A stretch of DNA of 64,000 bases. It comes from Gymnothorax reevesii (lineage: Eukaryota; Chordata; Actinopteri; Anguilliformes; Muraenidae). Position numbers and translations under genes: made by a program. Below the pieces are notes generated by a model. The model had not been told where the DNA came from. It made no database searches and worked only from the letters and a program-made list of their open reading frames with translations. Each line of letters starts with the position of its first letter. Within the stretch, counting starts at the first letter, position 1. The stretch is from assembly GCA_029721435.1 (NCBI GenBank), contig CM056580.1, forward strand, positions 78,827,367 to 78,891,366, written 5' to 3'. Positions 37,301-44,199 of the stretch are shown piece after piece.

Positions 37301-38097
37301 TTTTCAATAATGAAATGAGTCAAACAATTTTCATGAGAATTGGGTTAAATTTGCTGTGAACATTTCTGGAGACGAGAGGAGTTCCCCTATTGATTTACTG
37401 GACTTTATACCCCTTACTGTAATGCCACCACTAGGCTATACATTGAATTTTGCTTATGGGGAGAACGCTATTGTTTTGGGGATATACCCTGATGTTGTTT
37501 ACTGGCAGCATTTGTTTAATTGTTTATTTGTTGTTGTTTTTTTGGAGAAGATCCTAGAGTGGATCGAAGGGAAGGAGAGGAACATTCGAGCCCTACTCTC
37601 GACACTGCACACCGTGCTCTGGGAGGGTGAGACTCGATGGAAACCCGTCGGAATGGCTGACCTGGTCACTCCCGACCAGGTCAAGAAGTTTTATCGGAAA
37701 GCCGTGCTGGTTGTCCACCCTGATAAGGTACCTGCACTGCCAGGAGTCAGACAGAATGGGGATATGCTAGCTGTACGGCTGTCAGTTAGTGCTTAAGTTG
37801 GGCAGGTGTATGAAGTTACTGTTGATGCCTTAACCGCCTGTGCAATCTGAATACATGCAATTAACTTCACCTCAGTGAGGATGGGTCTTTGATCATTCAG
37901 CCAGAAGTGAAATTTTAACCATACTGGTGATGCTGTTCGCAAATTCTAAGTGAGCGTCTAACTAACATTTTGTGCAACTATTGCAATGATTTCAGGCGAC
38001 AGGACAACCGTACGAACAGTATGCGAAGATGATCTTCATGGAGCTGAATGACGCGTGGTCAGAGTTTGAGAACCAGGGTTCGAGGGCTCTCTTCTGA
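1334..38097 (+). CDS. gak: gak gene, cyclin G-associated kinase (5' partial, 26 exons visible)
   Basis: GAK is the ubiquitous auxilin relative. An N-terminal Ser/Thr kinase of the NAK family phosphorylates AP-1/AP-2 mu subunits. A PTEN-like phosphatase-fold domain plus C2 domain binds membranes, a Pro/Ser-rich linker binds clathrin and adaptors, and a C-terminal J domain recruits Hsc70 to strip clathrin coats. All of these are visible in order: kinase tail 1334-8570, PTEN-like 12967-19493, C2 19299-31183, linker 31836-34953, J domain 37551-38097. The exons total 3711 bases with consistent splice phases, giving 1236 aa. With the two missing upstream exons (about 70 aa, including glycine loop and VAIK lysine) this approaches the roughly 1311 aa of human GAK. 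DNAJC6 is excluded because it lacks a kinase; AAK1 and BIKE lack PTEN and J domains. Confidence 0.97.
2417..2531 (+). CDS. gak: gak exon, kinase N-lobe to hinge
   Basis: Acceptor ctctcag, donor gtgagt. Encodes [19 protein letters not shown] through [15 protein letters not shown] is the hinge segment that contacts ATP. Ends with one base of a split glycine codon. Confidence 0.95.
2771..2913 (+). CDS. gak: gak exon, kinase catalytic loop (HRDLK)
   Basis: Follows a CT-rich tract ending ctctttcag; donor gtaacg. Encodes [15 protein letters not shown] through PPIIHRDLK. The catalytic aspartate of HRD is present, so a catalytically competent kinase is expected. Confidence 0.96.
2914..4281 (+). other. 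gak intron, no feature recognised
   Basis: Plain intron of about 1.4 kb with a short GA-rich run near 3430-3455. No coding similarity or repeat termini were seen. Confidence 0.5.
4282..4407 (+). CDS. gak: gak exon, kinase DFG and activation segment
   Basis: Acceptor ttcttgcag, donor gtgggt. Encodes [18 protein letters not shown] and then [18 protein letters not shown], with the metal-binding DFG aspartate. The first residue is Ile where the human protein, as remembered, has Val. The long NAK-family activation segment is conserved. Confidence 0.96.
4750..5589 (-). mobile_element. Internally deleted Tc1/mariner element
   Basis: The ends are inverted repeats: left caccgaacaaaaatata, right atatttttgttcagtg. 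A TA precedes the left end; the matching TA at the right has decayed. The minus strand carries the C-terminal part of a Tc1 transposase ([18 protein letters not shown] at about 5130-5180), including the last catalytic glutamate. At 840 bp it is about half the length of a complete Tc1 element, so the front half of the transposase was lost and the copy could move only in trans. Confidence 0.82.
5740..6525. repeat. Degenerate tandem block in a Helentron-like repeat
   Basis: A unit containing cattccgtgcattaagtc, aacgccattgccgatcaa, cacaagtctatcgatttt and aatatctaatatggctgcc recurs about three times, starting near 5783, 5909 and 6331. The middle copy is expanded. The block ends with a short GC hairpin, cccgctttgcgggg, near 6492. 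The same wording returns at 24080-24120 beside another repeat, so this is an interspersed family. Assignment to Helentron/Helitron is inference from the hairpin and the tccgtc-rich start near 5766. Confidence 0.55.
7638..7727 (+). CDS. gak: gak exon, kinase P+1 loop and TPE motif
   Basis: Acceptor ttacacag, donor gtgagt. Encodes [18 protein letters not shown] and onward to EKQDIW. TPE replaces the usual APE glutamate motif, as in other NAK kinases. DIW contains the conserved helix-F aspartate. Confidence 0.95.
8136..8271 (+). CDS. gak: gak exon, kinase C-lobe
   Basis: Preceded by a (CTGT)n stretch at 8098-8127; donor gtgagt. Encodes [20 protein letters not shown] through YTVFHDLIR with the last Arg codon split. 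Confidence 0.95.
8458..8570 (+). CDS. gak: gak exon, end of kinase domain
   Basis: Acceptor gttacag, donor gtaatg. Encodes [20 protein letters not shown] then [23 protein letters not shown] contains the conserved helix-I arginine. Ends in phase 0, the same phase needed to join the auxilin-type exon at 10743. Confidence 0.95.
8571..10236 (+). other. gak intron after the kinase domain
   Basis: No exon was recognised. It contains a poly-A run near 9094 and a short TTAGC-type repeat near 9445-9470. It leads into a G-rich block that may be an internal promoter. Confidence 0.5.
10105..10682 (+). promoter_or_regulatory. gak: Candidate internal gak promoter and 5'UTR for an auxilin-like isoform
   Basis: The block is strikingly G-rich on the plus strand (10109-10140 and 10250-10312: repeated GGGG runs, GGGGCGG boxes of Sp1 type), then C-rich and CpG-containing up to the ATG at 10683. 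This composition differs from the AT-rich introns around it. The frame stays open upstream of 10683 to an ATG at 10491, so the exact start is not fixed. No TATA box is evident. The promoter role is inferred from composition and from the auxilin-like exon directly downstream. Confidence 0.5.
10683..10848 (+). CDS. gak: Alternative auxilin-type first coding exon of gak
   Basis: ATG at 10683 opens a 20-codon stretch, MSLLNVY then DGYESLQ, that runs without a break or frame change into the exon coding [12 protein letters not shown]. From family knowledge, a neuronal auxilin (DNAJC6) isoform starts MSLLGSY and continues [13 protein letters not shown], so both the first four residues and the DGYESLQL block match. 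Initiation here would give a protein of about 995 aa with PTEN-like, C2, linker and J domains but no kinase. The bases coding ESLQ (gaatctctgcag) also form the splice acceptor used by the kinase transcript. The base at -3 is C, a weak start context. Confidence 0.75.
10743..10848 (+). CDS. gak: gak exon, kinase to PTEN-like linker
   Basis: In the full-length transcript the acceptor is aatctctgcag, with a weak pyrimidine tract because it overlaps the alternative exon; donor gtgagg. Encodes [18 protein letters not shown] through INNIHNAG, a low-complexity linker whose start matches mammalian LLEQNGG. Confidence 0.93.
10849..12966 (+). other. gak intron, no feature recognised
   Basis: AT-rich intron with several homopolymer T runs (near 11890 and 12868). 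No repeat ends and no coding similarity were seen. Confidence 0.5.
12967..13093 (+). CDS. gak: gak exon, start of PTEN-like region
   Basis: Acceptor tatcccag, donor gtgagt. Encodes [18 protein letters not shown] then [32 protein letters not shown] and [12 protein letters not shown] are signature segments shared by GAK and auxilin. Confidence 0.95.
13094..15696 (+). other. gak intron, mostly unremarkable
   Basis: Contains a C homopolymer at about 13691-13706 and TG/TTTTA simple sequence near 14440-14465. Otherwise nothing was recognised. Confidence 0.45.
15697..15874. mobile_element. TTAA-type MITE, copy 1
   Basis: Begins TTAA|cccttagagtgc and ends gtactctaaggg|cTAA, so the ends are inverted repeats next to a TTAA-like target (one base decayed at the right). 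Internal sequence ggagctcttttaa-caagt-gccaca-g--aggttttcaa is shared with the copy at 54562-54756. Size and TTAA suggest a piggyBac- or Kolobok-type non-autonomous element; which one is not resolved. Confidence 0.65.
16156..16205 (+). CDS. gak: gak exon, PTEN-like domain (small exon)
   Basis: 50 bases, acceptor ctccgcag, donor gtgtgt. Encodes [17 protein letters not shown], the universally conserved entry to the PTEN-like fold (KGDLD-SYITSRI). Confidence 0.94.
16880..17028 (+). CDS. gak: gak exon, PTEN-like domain
   Basis: Acceptor ctgcgcag, donor gtgagt. Encodes [20 protein letters not shown] and then [20 protein letters not shown]. This is the core of the phosphatase fold, close to mammalian GAK throughout. 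Confidence 0.96.
17627..17749 (+). CDS. gak: gak exon, PTEN-like domain up to the HC of the P-loop
   Basis: Acceptor tggctcag, donor gtgagt. Encodes [20 protein letters not shown] and ends ICIVHCL. The HC begins the phosphatase P-loop, which is split by the intron. Confidence 0.96.
18291..18424 (+). CDS. gak: gak exon, PTEN-like domain after the P-loop
   Basis: Acceptor ccctgcag, donor gtaagt. Encodes [20 protein letters not shown] through SASHKR. Joined with the previous exon the loop reads [11 protein letters not shown]. The Arg five residues after the Cys that active PTEN-type enzymes need is absent, so the domain is a non-catalytic lipid-binding module, as in auxilin. Confidence 0.96.
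19299..19493 (+). CDS. gak: gak exon, PTEN-like to C2 junction
   Basis: Acceptor ggttgcag, donor gtaagc. Encodes [20 protein letters not shown] then the start of C2, [20 protein letters not shown]. The final Lys codon is split 2+1. Confidence 0.96.
20996..23054. mobile_element. PIF/Harbinger-like non-autonomous element, nesting layer 3
   Basis: Both ends read GGGCTCTAATTTC inward, flanked by TAA (20993-20995 and 23055-23057), matching the 3-bp TWA targets of PIF/Harbinger elements. Subterminal regions are GC-rich with repeats such as acgaaattaccact-cgcggg near 22958 and 22990. It is split by layer 4. Confidence 0.8.
21506..22465. mobile_element. DNA element with long inverted ends, nesting layer 4 (innermost)
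   Basis: Ends agccgcttgtacactgaacg and, inverted from the right, agccgcttgcacactggacg agree at 32 of 36 positions. The inverted similarity continues inward over roughly 100 bases (gacagggttttaata on both sides). TTA flanks both ends (21503-21505, 22466-22468). It contains A and G homopolymers near 21800-21823 and a TA run near 22493. Likely the youngest insertion of the stack. Confidence 0.78.
24708..24825 (+). CDS. gak: gak exon, C2 domain
   Basis: Acceptor cccctctcag, donor gtacgg. Encodes [20 protein letters not shown] then [19 protein letters not shown], a C2-type beta-sandwich segment. The last exon before the transposon-rich 5.5-kb intron. Confidence 0.96.
25029..26414 (-). mobile_element. 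Decayed hAT element with transposase remnant
   Basis: Right end, read inverted, is cagtgctgtcaa, a typical hAT terminus; the left end tattgctgtcaa is a decayed copy. The flanks ctataaac (25021-25028) and ctaaaaac (26415-26422) match at 7 of 8 bases, the size hAT elements duplicate. On the minus strand, from ATG at 25840 downward to about 25340, a broken frame reads [20 protein letters not shown] and onward, resembling the N-terminal half of hAT/ZBED transposases (ITxDxW-type region follows). Frameshifts and loss of the C-terminal half make it inactive. Confidence 0.7.
26827..27915 (+). pseudogene. Helentron helicase C-terminus fused to endonuclease, one in-frame stop
   Basis: 363 codons in one frame, broken only by TGA at 27661-27663. 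Codons up to about 145 match the end of Pif1-type helicases: [17 protein letters not shown] is motif V-like and [14 protein letters not shown] is motif VI. The rest is an exonuclease-endonuclease-phosphatase domain: [32 protein letters not shown] and SDHHLVW. This order (helicase then endonuclease) is known for vertebrate Helentrons. The stop likely arose by CGA to TGA change. The frame lacks the Rep domain and helicase motifs I-III, so it is not functional alone. Confidence 0.8.
28513..30114 (+). mobile_element. Full-length Tc1/mariner element with broken transposase
   Basis: Starts cagtggggcaaaaaagtatt and ends with its inverse, flanked by TA on both sides. The inverted repeats are about 200 bp long with an inner repeat (gtatttagtca outside, gtatttggtca inside near 28700), the IR/DR layout of fish Tc1 elements. 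Length 1602 bp is standard. It interrupts the Helentron relic and is therefore younger than it. Confidence 0.93.
28879..29899 (+). pseudogene. Tc1 transposase pseudogene
   Basis: 28879-29172 encodes the N-terminal paired-like DNA-binding half ([20 protein letters not shown], then [18 protein letters not shown]). 29291-29899 encodes the DD34E core: [17 protein letters not shown] and [11 protein letters not shown] hold the three acidic residues. Between 29160 and 29290 there are frame shifts and at least one further stop (TGA within the codons after ACACTACAC). The two halves are otherwise well preserved, so inactivation is fairly recent. Confidence 0.9.
30339..30418 (+). CDS. gak: gak exon, C2 domain
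   Basis: Acceptor ttctacag, donor gtacgt. Encodes [20 protein letters not shown] then TTVKFAK. Separated from the next exon by an intron of only 85 bases. Confidence 0.96.
30504..30697 (+). CDS. gak: gak exon, end of C2 domain
   Basis: Acceptor ccctcacag, donor gtgagt. Encodes [20 protein letters not shown] then [11 protein letters not shown] and [16 protein letters not shown]. Strongly conserved with mammalian GAK. Confidence 0.96.
31025..31183 (+). CDS. gak: gak exon, start of disordered linker
   Basis: Acceptor cactcag, donor gtgggt. Encodes [20 protein letters not shown] and ends [12 protein letters not shown]. Acidic, Ser/Thr-rich; the LDW end matches mammalian HTLDW. Confidence 0.93.
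31430..31616. mobile_element. Short hAT-type MITE
   Basis: Ends cagtgacctccagccct and, inverted from the right, cagtggtctccagccct. Less than 200 bp, no coding capacity. A clear 8-bp duplication is not visible, so the call rests on the inverted ends. Related wording (cagcaaagcacacctca) appears at 7050-7080. Confidence 0.55.
31836..32282 (+). CDS. gak: gak exon, long acidic/Ser-rich linker
   Basis: Largest coding exon (447 bases), acceptor cgccccag, donor gtaagc. Encodes an acidic stretch ([19 protein letters not shown]), then [18 protein letters not shown] and [23 protein letters not shown] and DLL-DLF are clathrin/adaptor-type short motifs. VDLLGL aligns with mammalian GAK; most of the rest is poorly conserved. 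Confidence 0.92.
32705..32863 (+). CDS. gak: gak exon, DPF-containing linker
   Basis: Acceptor cctcctcag, donor gtgagt. Encodes [20 protein letters not shown] then [17 protein letters not shown] is the classic AP-2 appendage-binding motif; PDLFGDLL resembles human PDLFGEFL. Confidence 0.93.
33231..33359 (+). CDS. gak: gak exon, linker with DLLGGW motif
   Basis: Acceptor gctcacag, donor gtatga. Encodes [20 protein letters not shown] then [27 protein letters not shown] is strongly conserved in GAK and auxilin. Confidence 0.94.
33863..34037. repeat. Possible hAT-type MITE
   Basis: Left end cagtgggtctcaattctgtc and inverted right end cagttctcaatcctctcc are similar over about 20 bases. No duplication of the flanks is evident; weak call. 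Confidence 0.35.
34168..34257 (+). CDS. gak: gak exon, second DPF motif
   Basis: Acceptor atctgcag, donor gtgaga. Encodes [20 protein letters not shown] then [19 protein letters not shown] matches mammalian PDPFADLG. Confidence 0.94.
34714..34953 (+). CDS. gak: gak exon, Gly/Pro/Ser-rich linker before the J domain
   Basis: Acceptor tatttcag, donor gtgaga. Begins [20 protein letters not shown], passes through a Gly/Gln/Pro-rich part, and ends [20 protein letters not shown]. The [14 protein letters not shown] block is conserved across auxilins. Confidence 0.94.
35665..35813 (+). CDS. gak: gak exon, pre-J-domain helix
   Basis: Acceptor ctccccag, donor gtgagc. Encodes [20 protein letters not shown] then [30 protein letters not shown] and TIAEMRK are auxilin-family hallmarks near the clathrin-contacting surface. 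Confidence 0.96.
36985..37450 (+). repeat. Degenerate tandem repeat, period about 145 bp, in a gak intron
   Basis: Four diverged units are marked by tgtagcgccaccaccagg (36992), tgcagtgccaccattggg (37136), tgcagcaccagccaaagg (37272) and tgtaatgccaccactagg (37419), each followed by similar AT-rich text and by ctgtgaa-tttctgg. Likely an old satellite-like piece of an interspersed repeat. Confidence 0.5.
37551..37727 (+). CDS. gak: gak exon, J domain with HPD
   Basis: Encodes [20 protein letters not shown] then [13 protein letters not shown]. The HPD tripeptide that stimulates Hsc70 ATPase is present. The acceptor is a tandem GAGAAG, so splicing three bases earlier (37548) would add one Lys; the later site gives the same length as mammalian LKLKLLDW. 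Confidence 0.95.
37996..38097 (+). CDS. gak: gak terminal coding exon, end of J domain
   Basis: Acceptor gatttcag. Encodes [20 protein letters not shown] then [13 protein letters not shown] and TGA. The last residues match mammalian [12 protein letters not shown]. Confidence 0.97.
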
Positions 38098-40755
38098 GCC
38101 TGAGCTGGTCCTGGTGGTCCAGTGGGTGAAAAGAGTCAGCGCAGTCTGATACCCTTCAAGTACTGTAGGAGGTACTCTTGTTTTTCTCGGTGGGCGAAGA
38201 AGGTGCTCCAGGTCGACATTTCCACTCCTCTGAAGGACACTTCTGCCACTTTCTGGGGGAAGGCCCGTGAGTGTGGGCCGGGAGGTTTCCATATTTGTCA
38301 GACAATCACAGAACTCATGAGGCTCATCAAGCCACGTGTTGGCCAGCTTCAACCCACCCCAAAATGAGGGACAATGGATTCATCATGGGAAATTCGGAAA
38401 ATTTCAGTCCGATTATTGGAAAAACAAAAAGAAGAAAAGTTATTTCAGACTTGCGAGGCAGCCTGTCGTTCAGGTGCTTGTGACTGATGCGTGTGCTATC
38501 TGCTCGTACGCAGGCTGTTCTGCAGACGCATGGATGGAGTCCGCGTGTGCGACTTGCACAGAGCACCGACCCAAGCTGAAGAACCCGGCCACAGACGGCT
38601 GAATTTCTGCTGAAGTGTGAATAACACGAGAAGAAAAGGAATGTGTGAAATAAACCAGGCTGGTTTTCCTCTGTTGTGTCTGTTGTTGTTCGTTTCTTCA
38701 TCCATATGAAGCAGTGCAAGACAGATTTTTATTTATCTTTTGTTTCATCTCTGTGATGGTTTCTCAACACCTTTGCATTCAGTGTGAAGGCGATATTATG
38801 TTGATAATGTGGATCATTTGGAGAAGGTTGCTACTGAGCCACCAATTAAGGTGTTGAATTTGTGTCTGCCTGCCTCCCCGTGACACCATGCCTTCTGCGC
38901 TCTCATAATAAGCTTTTGCTAACATTTTCATGCAGCTCTTCAGTGAATGTCACAGGGGCCTGTGGAGCCCTGGAGCTAATCTTGTGTATTATTCTCCTGC
39001 AGGGATTCCTTGCAATGGCCTTTACACTCTAGTTTTTTTTTGTTCCTTCCTCTGTTTATTCATGGACCAATCAAATACTTCTATTTTATTTATGTTTTGA
39101 ATCCTCATGTACAAGGCATTTTAAAGCAAAAATAAATAATATATAAGTTGAATGTCTGAATGGAAAGTCTTGTGAGCCTCTAGTTCTGAAGTGGAAGCCA
39201 TTCCAAAGCATTTATTGACTTGAATGTGCTTTTATATCGACTTTTCAGCTTACTTGTATGTATGTTTCACGCCCTCTTTTCCACTGCTGAAATGTGATTT
39301 GGCACCTTTAAGTATGATGGGAGCGAGTTTCCCTCACCACCTTACAGTAAACGGAAGTGTCCAAATCCACTTCCTGATCCATGAAAGAACTAATGGCATT
39401 GGAACTCATTTTAGAATTTGACCACACCATGGCAGTTACAAAAACAAATGAATGGATGGAAGGACTTGACTCCACCAAAAAAACAGTTGCACTAGAAAAT
39501 GGATGTTGGTAAAACACAGAAAGAACACCTATCTCATGAGTACAGCGACCGACTCATTTCCTCTCTGTAAAGGCTCAGTGCCGTACAGTGCTGGGGTTTA
39601 TGGAGGTTTCTTTATGTGACACTGCCTAAAGAGACTATTAAGGTGAGGTACAGGTCATTGTCTACTGCATGAGCGGTAAGTCTGCCAATTTATACCATTT
39701 TTGTCCTTTCCATTTTGCACCCCTCAATGAATAGTCACTCCAGTGATAAACAAGAGTTTTCTACGTTGGAGAAGGTGATTTGTTTATTGTAACCTCAGTG
39801 TAGAGTTGGAATTCTTACCTTAATTTAGACAACAGGTTACCTACAGCAACTGAAAAACTGTACTGAAGCCTTAAAATGATCATCTGACAATGTTCTGTCC
39901 CGGTTATCAGACTGATTCAGGCTGATATCGTGAACTAGCATGCTGTTACAGCTGCATAAATGCTTGGCCAAAATGTTGATCGTACAGCATCATGTGGAGA
40001 GCTGTTCGGTTTTTTGGCAAGCACTGGAATACTATATCTAAGTAAATAAAGATTTTGATATGCTTTAGTGAACTCAGTCCTCCATTCATGTAGATGATCT
40101 CTTCTTACAAACCACGTAATGTATGTTCTTTACCCAACTCAAAAAAGTTCAAATAATGGAAATATGAAACTAACCCCTAAATTAAGGTCATGTATCTTGT
40201 GTCTTTCTTTTTTTAAGACTTTTGAGGAATTTGCATCCACTTTTTTCCTTGTTTTTGGCTCGCTCTGAAATATTTTCATTTTTCTGATTAGGATGTTTTA
40301 ATGGGACTCTAGTTGTGACCACTAATTAAGTGTTAGGGCAAACAAGAAATCTGTAAAAACTAGAGAAATAGACAATGGGCAAAATGCGCTAATCCAATAA
40401 TGAGGAAATTACACTTGTGTATTCCTGGTTCTGACACATCATTCTGCTGGGAATGTGCTGAGAATGGAACATTGTGATGCAAAATCATAGTTCTTGGTTA
40501 AGTTCCTGAAATGACTCACTGTTTACTTTTTGTCTTTCTTGAATTTTGTACTTAACAAACCTCATTTTTTTTCTTCAGCCTGCTAAAAATGTGATTTTTT
40601 TTTCCCATTGAAGAGTGAAGAAAATGTGGTTTCCTCTTCAAATGCATAGTGTGTGTAAATATACTGGTTTAGGGTTAAACTATATTTCAAGACATGAAAG
40701 ATCTGCCAATCTTGTATAACATTTATGACCAATAAAACACAATCAAAATGTTTTT
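38098..40755 (+). other. gak: gak 3'UTR with several candidate poly(A) sites
   Basis: AATAAA occurs at 38649-38654, 39130-39135, 40045-40050 and 40731-40736. The first would give a 3'UTR of about 570 bases, the last about 2.65 kb. The region is AT-rich, free of recognisable transposons and ends before the repeat-dense part, fitting a long 3'UTR with alternative ends. Which site is used cannot be told from sequence. Confidence 0.5.
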
Positions 40756-41469
40756 CTTTTGATTTTAAATTCTTTTAAAAACTTGTATTAAATTGATCAG
40801 ATGACTTTTTTTGCAAAATATTTTCAGCAGCTTGTCTTCAATGCATGAACATTATGATCCATTGATGAGGGTTGGGGGATTTAATAAGTACAAGTCATTA
40901 CCTGCTAAATGGGGAAATAAGTATTACTTTTTTCTAAGTAATTGACTGGATTCTTCCGTTCCCAAACACACACACACACACACGTGTGCTAGGACTGCCT
41001 AAAATCTTTAAACGTTAGTCTAAGTATTATAAAGAGCGGGGATCATTACATCGAGGAACTTGAGAGCTGAGCTCTGCTCGGTTTCCACCTCACGCTACTC
41101 GAGACCAAGACTGGTCTCGAGTACTACAACACTAGCGTGAGGTATACTCAACATAATCTGAATACTGACTGTTTAATCTTTTAAATGTTTTTCATAAAGA
41201 ACTCAAACCCAAGTTGAACACTCCATCTGACTGTCCGTGCAAAGTTAGAAACGTAAACATGCACGTGACTGCCATCCCCTTTTTACTCCTTTTTCTTCAC
41301 TTATATTCCTCATCATTCAAGACCTCATACACTTGAGAATGATGCTAAGCTAGCTTCGAAACATCGTTTTGACAAAAAAAGACTTATTATTTTTCTACTT
41401 TTTAAAAAGAAGGCCTATTTTAAATTTACTAATTTATTGTCAAAAGGTTTTATATTAAATGCTTTAAAT
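40756..41469. other. Intergenic, simple repeat and palindrome only
   Basis: Contains a short (CA)n at about 40970-40983 and an imperfect palindrome at 41091-41145 (ctcacgctactcgagaccaa ... ggtctcgag ... tagcgtgag). No gene is seen. Confidence 0.45.
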
Positions 41470-42960
41470 CAGTGGTTCCCAAACTTTCTCTGCTGGGCCC
41501 CCCTTTGGTACATAAGAAAAAAATAAACGTAAACTTCTGGTTGTAATAAATTACAACTACTTTTAGAATGAGAAATGCATAACAAAAAAACAAACCGCCT
41601 TTACGGTGTAATTATAAGTGTAATAGGTTTCTTTTTTTATATATATATTCAACAACCTTGCTATTTATGCATTTTTGAAAAACAGCCTCACTGCAAAAAT
41701 GGGTTTTAAAACATGAACAACTCCCTGAGAGGAAAAAAACAAAAATCGGAAGGTTTGTTTAAGACGGACAACACACTGCGGTCTCTCCTCATTGCCCACC
41801 GTTGTGCAGGTGAAGCCCAAGGCAAGATATGTGGCGTCATATTTTCTAGTCTTTGCCTTTGAAGGAAATTGCTTTAGAAGCACATTTGGCGGTGCTTCAT
41901 CCTCTGCTTTGCGTTTACGTGGGAGCGTGTTATGCTAACAGTGTCATCTACTGTATTTATTTGTTCATTCAATCTTGCCGCGCGCGAATTTTTTTCCCCC
42001 ACTACAGTTCCGGACACCAACAGAAACTTACTTGCGTACAGCCAATCAGCGACCTTGTGCCGGACCTCTGGCGTGTCTCGAGACATTGACAATTTTCTCG
42101 CTGCACTGGCCTTGCACTTTGAGGTAAAAATAACCGAGATTGCGTCAGTTTATTCTAGAAAATATGAATGCTCTGGACAGATTATTTTTGTCTAGCCTAG
42201 CTGGAAACATTAAAAATGACTGGCAGGTTTTGAAACGGACACCCCATTTTCAAAAGAGGAACACGATTTAATTTTGCAAAACCTCTTTTAAAGTATAAAA
42301 TCATTAGGCTCTATCACACCCTTCTGCCTGAATTTTGCCGTCTACTTAAAATTATGTTTCTATGATGCAGAAAGAAAGCACCATAATCAACCAATATTAA
42401 CAGCCGACAGCGAAGCGCGAAAAAAAAAATCATGAACACCACTTGCCAAACCTGCCGATTTGTTTGTAGGCCTAACGTTCATTAGGCTAGGCTAGATTAA
42501 AATAATCTGTAGACCTACAGAGCATTCATATTATGGAGAATAAGATGACGCAATCTCTGTTATTTCTGCTTTATATTCATCGGATTTTTGTTTGGTGTCA
42601 CGAAGTAGTTCACTATGCTAGATCAGTACAGGATAAAAAGCGGCGAGTTGGGTATTGCTACTATGGTTATAACCAGCTCATTTTACTAGCTTCAAATATT
42701 TGAACTACTACATTCATAACAATTTTTTATGAAAATTGCAGGCTAGATGGATGATTTGGCCTTGGGCAACGAATGGACTGTGCAGTCAGTGGTTCCGAGA
42801 CCGTACCTCGGTGCAAGGCCAGTAAAGACAGAAAAAATTAAACTGTCTCAACACACTCCTTCAGCGGTCCGGAACAAGGTTGCTGATGTGCTGTATGCAA
42901 ATAATTTTCTGTTGCTGTACGGAACTCCAGTGGGGGAGCCCCCCACTTTGGGAACCGCTG
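41470..42960. mobile_element. Non-autonomous hAT element with internal inverted arms
   Basis: Left end cagtggttcccaaacttt and inverted right end cagcggttcccaaagtgg are hAT-like. Flanks ctttaaat and ttttaaat match at 7 of 8 bases. Inside, the left arm (42001-42190, e.g. gttccggacaccaacagaaa and gagattgcgtcagtttattc) recurs inverted at 42495-42935. No transposase was recognised. Confidence 0.75.
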
Positions 42961-42979
42961 TTTTAAATGGACAATGAAA

Positions 42980-44110
42980 ATGTAAATGTCAAACTGGGAA
43001 ATAGGTATAATATTACCCATTTAGGCCATATTTCCATAAAAAGATCTGAAACATTGATTTGTCTGACCACAGTGCATAGGTTTACTGTGATGGTCCATCG
43101 CAGATACCTGAGACCAGAAGTCGACAGCGCTTCAGGACACTGTTAACATAAGGCTTCCTTTTCGCGCAGTGAAGTTTTTACTGGCATTCGTTGATGTGCC
43201 AATGCACTGTAGTACTTGACAATTTTGCCAATGACATCCTGAGCCCACACCATTATCACTTGCAGTAGTATCCAGTGATTACACACCACCACTTTTTCTA
43301 AATGGGGTTCTACTATTTCTCTAAATCTTTGGTGATAATATTGAAAAATAATACTGGAGGCAATGATAACAACCAAAAAAAAAAGCCTACAAGAATACTG
43401 AGGTAAAAATATGTATAATAAACACACTGAAAACATTAATTTTTATAACAATTGAAAGGTGTCCATTTTTTTTTTTAACTCTTCCATAGCATGAATGCAT
43501 GTTTCAAAGCTCATTCCATGACTACCGATTCTAAAAAATTTGTTTCAACTGTTTAGGGCGACATTATTTTGCAAAATTACCTCCAATGGTGAATTGCTTC
43601 AGTATATAAGGTGACATGATCTTTGAGCAGTGTCACAGTGTTAAACACAATGGCACAAAGGAGGAACCTCTCTGAGACTGTTCATGGCCACATTCTGGCC
43701 TTACATGATGTTGGTTGGTCTCATAAAAAAAATTCAGAGAACATGAAATGCTGCCATGGCACTGTGAGAAACAGTATTAAAGTACTGCTATTTCCAGACG
43801 CTGGTGTGACAGTGGTCTGACTGGTGGTGTTGCTGTTGGCAACATCAAAAATGACTTGAGTTTGCCAAGAAATTCAAGGCTTGGACGACACCGGAGTAGT
43901 AACAAGTCCTTTTGACCAATGAATCAAAATTTCCTTACCCAAACTCATTTGTGGCGTACATGGACAACGTATTAATTTGTATAAGAAAGTAAGGGTATAT
44001 AACTGCTCCAAACATATAATACTGTGCGACGAACCGAGACAAATCAACAGTTTATCAAGTCCCATGATTGCAACTGTGGTCGAGCAAAACCATAAAACAA
44101 GCATACAGTG
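42980..44110. repeat. Degenerate Tc1/mariner remnants
   Basis: 43653-43780 on the plus strand reads MAQRRNLSETVHGHILALHD then GWSHKKNSENMKCCHGTVRN, resembling a Tc1 helix-turn-helix. 43905-43935 resembles a decayed TDESKF motif. On the minus strand, 43050-43140 resembles another decayed Tc1 transposase piece. No ends could be defined. Confidence 0.4.
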
Positions 44111-44185
44111 AGGAGAGGAGCGAGGAATCTACTTTGCTAAACCCTGCCTGTCAAAGGTGCCCCCCGGAGGTAATTATCAGTCAGC

Positions 44186-44199
44186 TTGAGCAAAAAGTC
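44186..44199. repeat. 5' target-site duplication of the LINE
   Basis: ttgagcaaaaagtc here is identical to 50583-50596 at the other end of the retrotransposon, a 14-bp duplication made at insertion. Confidence 0.88.

Noticed and set aside
1334..38097. Gene as dnajc6 (auxilin) or aak1
   Set aside because: DNAJC6 has no kinase domain, and AAK1/BIKE have no PTEN-like or J domain; only GAK has all of them.
41091..41145. Palindrome ctcgagaccaagactggtctcgag as a regulatory site or microRNA
   Set aside because: Looks like a fragment of a common fish repeat; no hairpin precursor features beyond the short palindrome.
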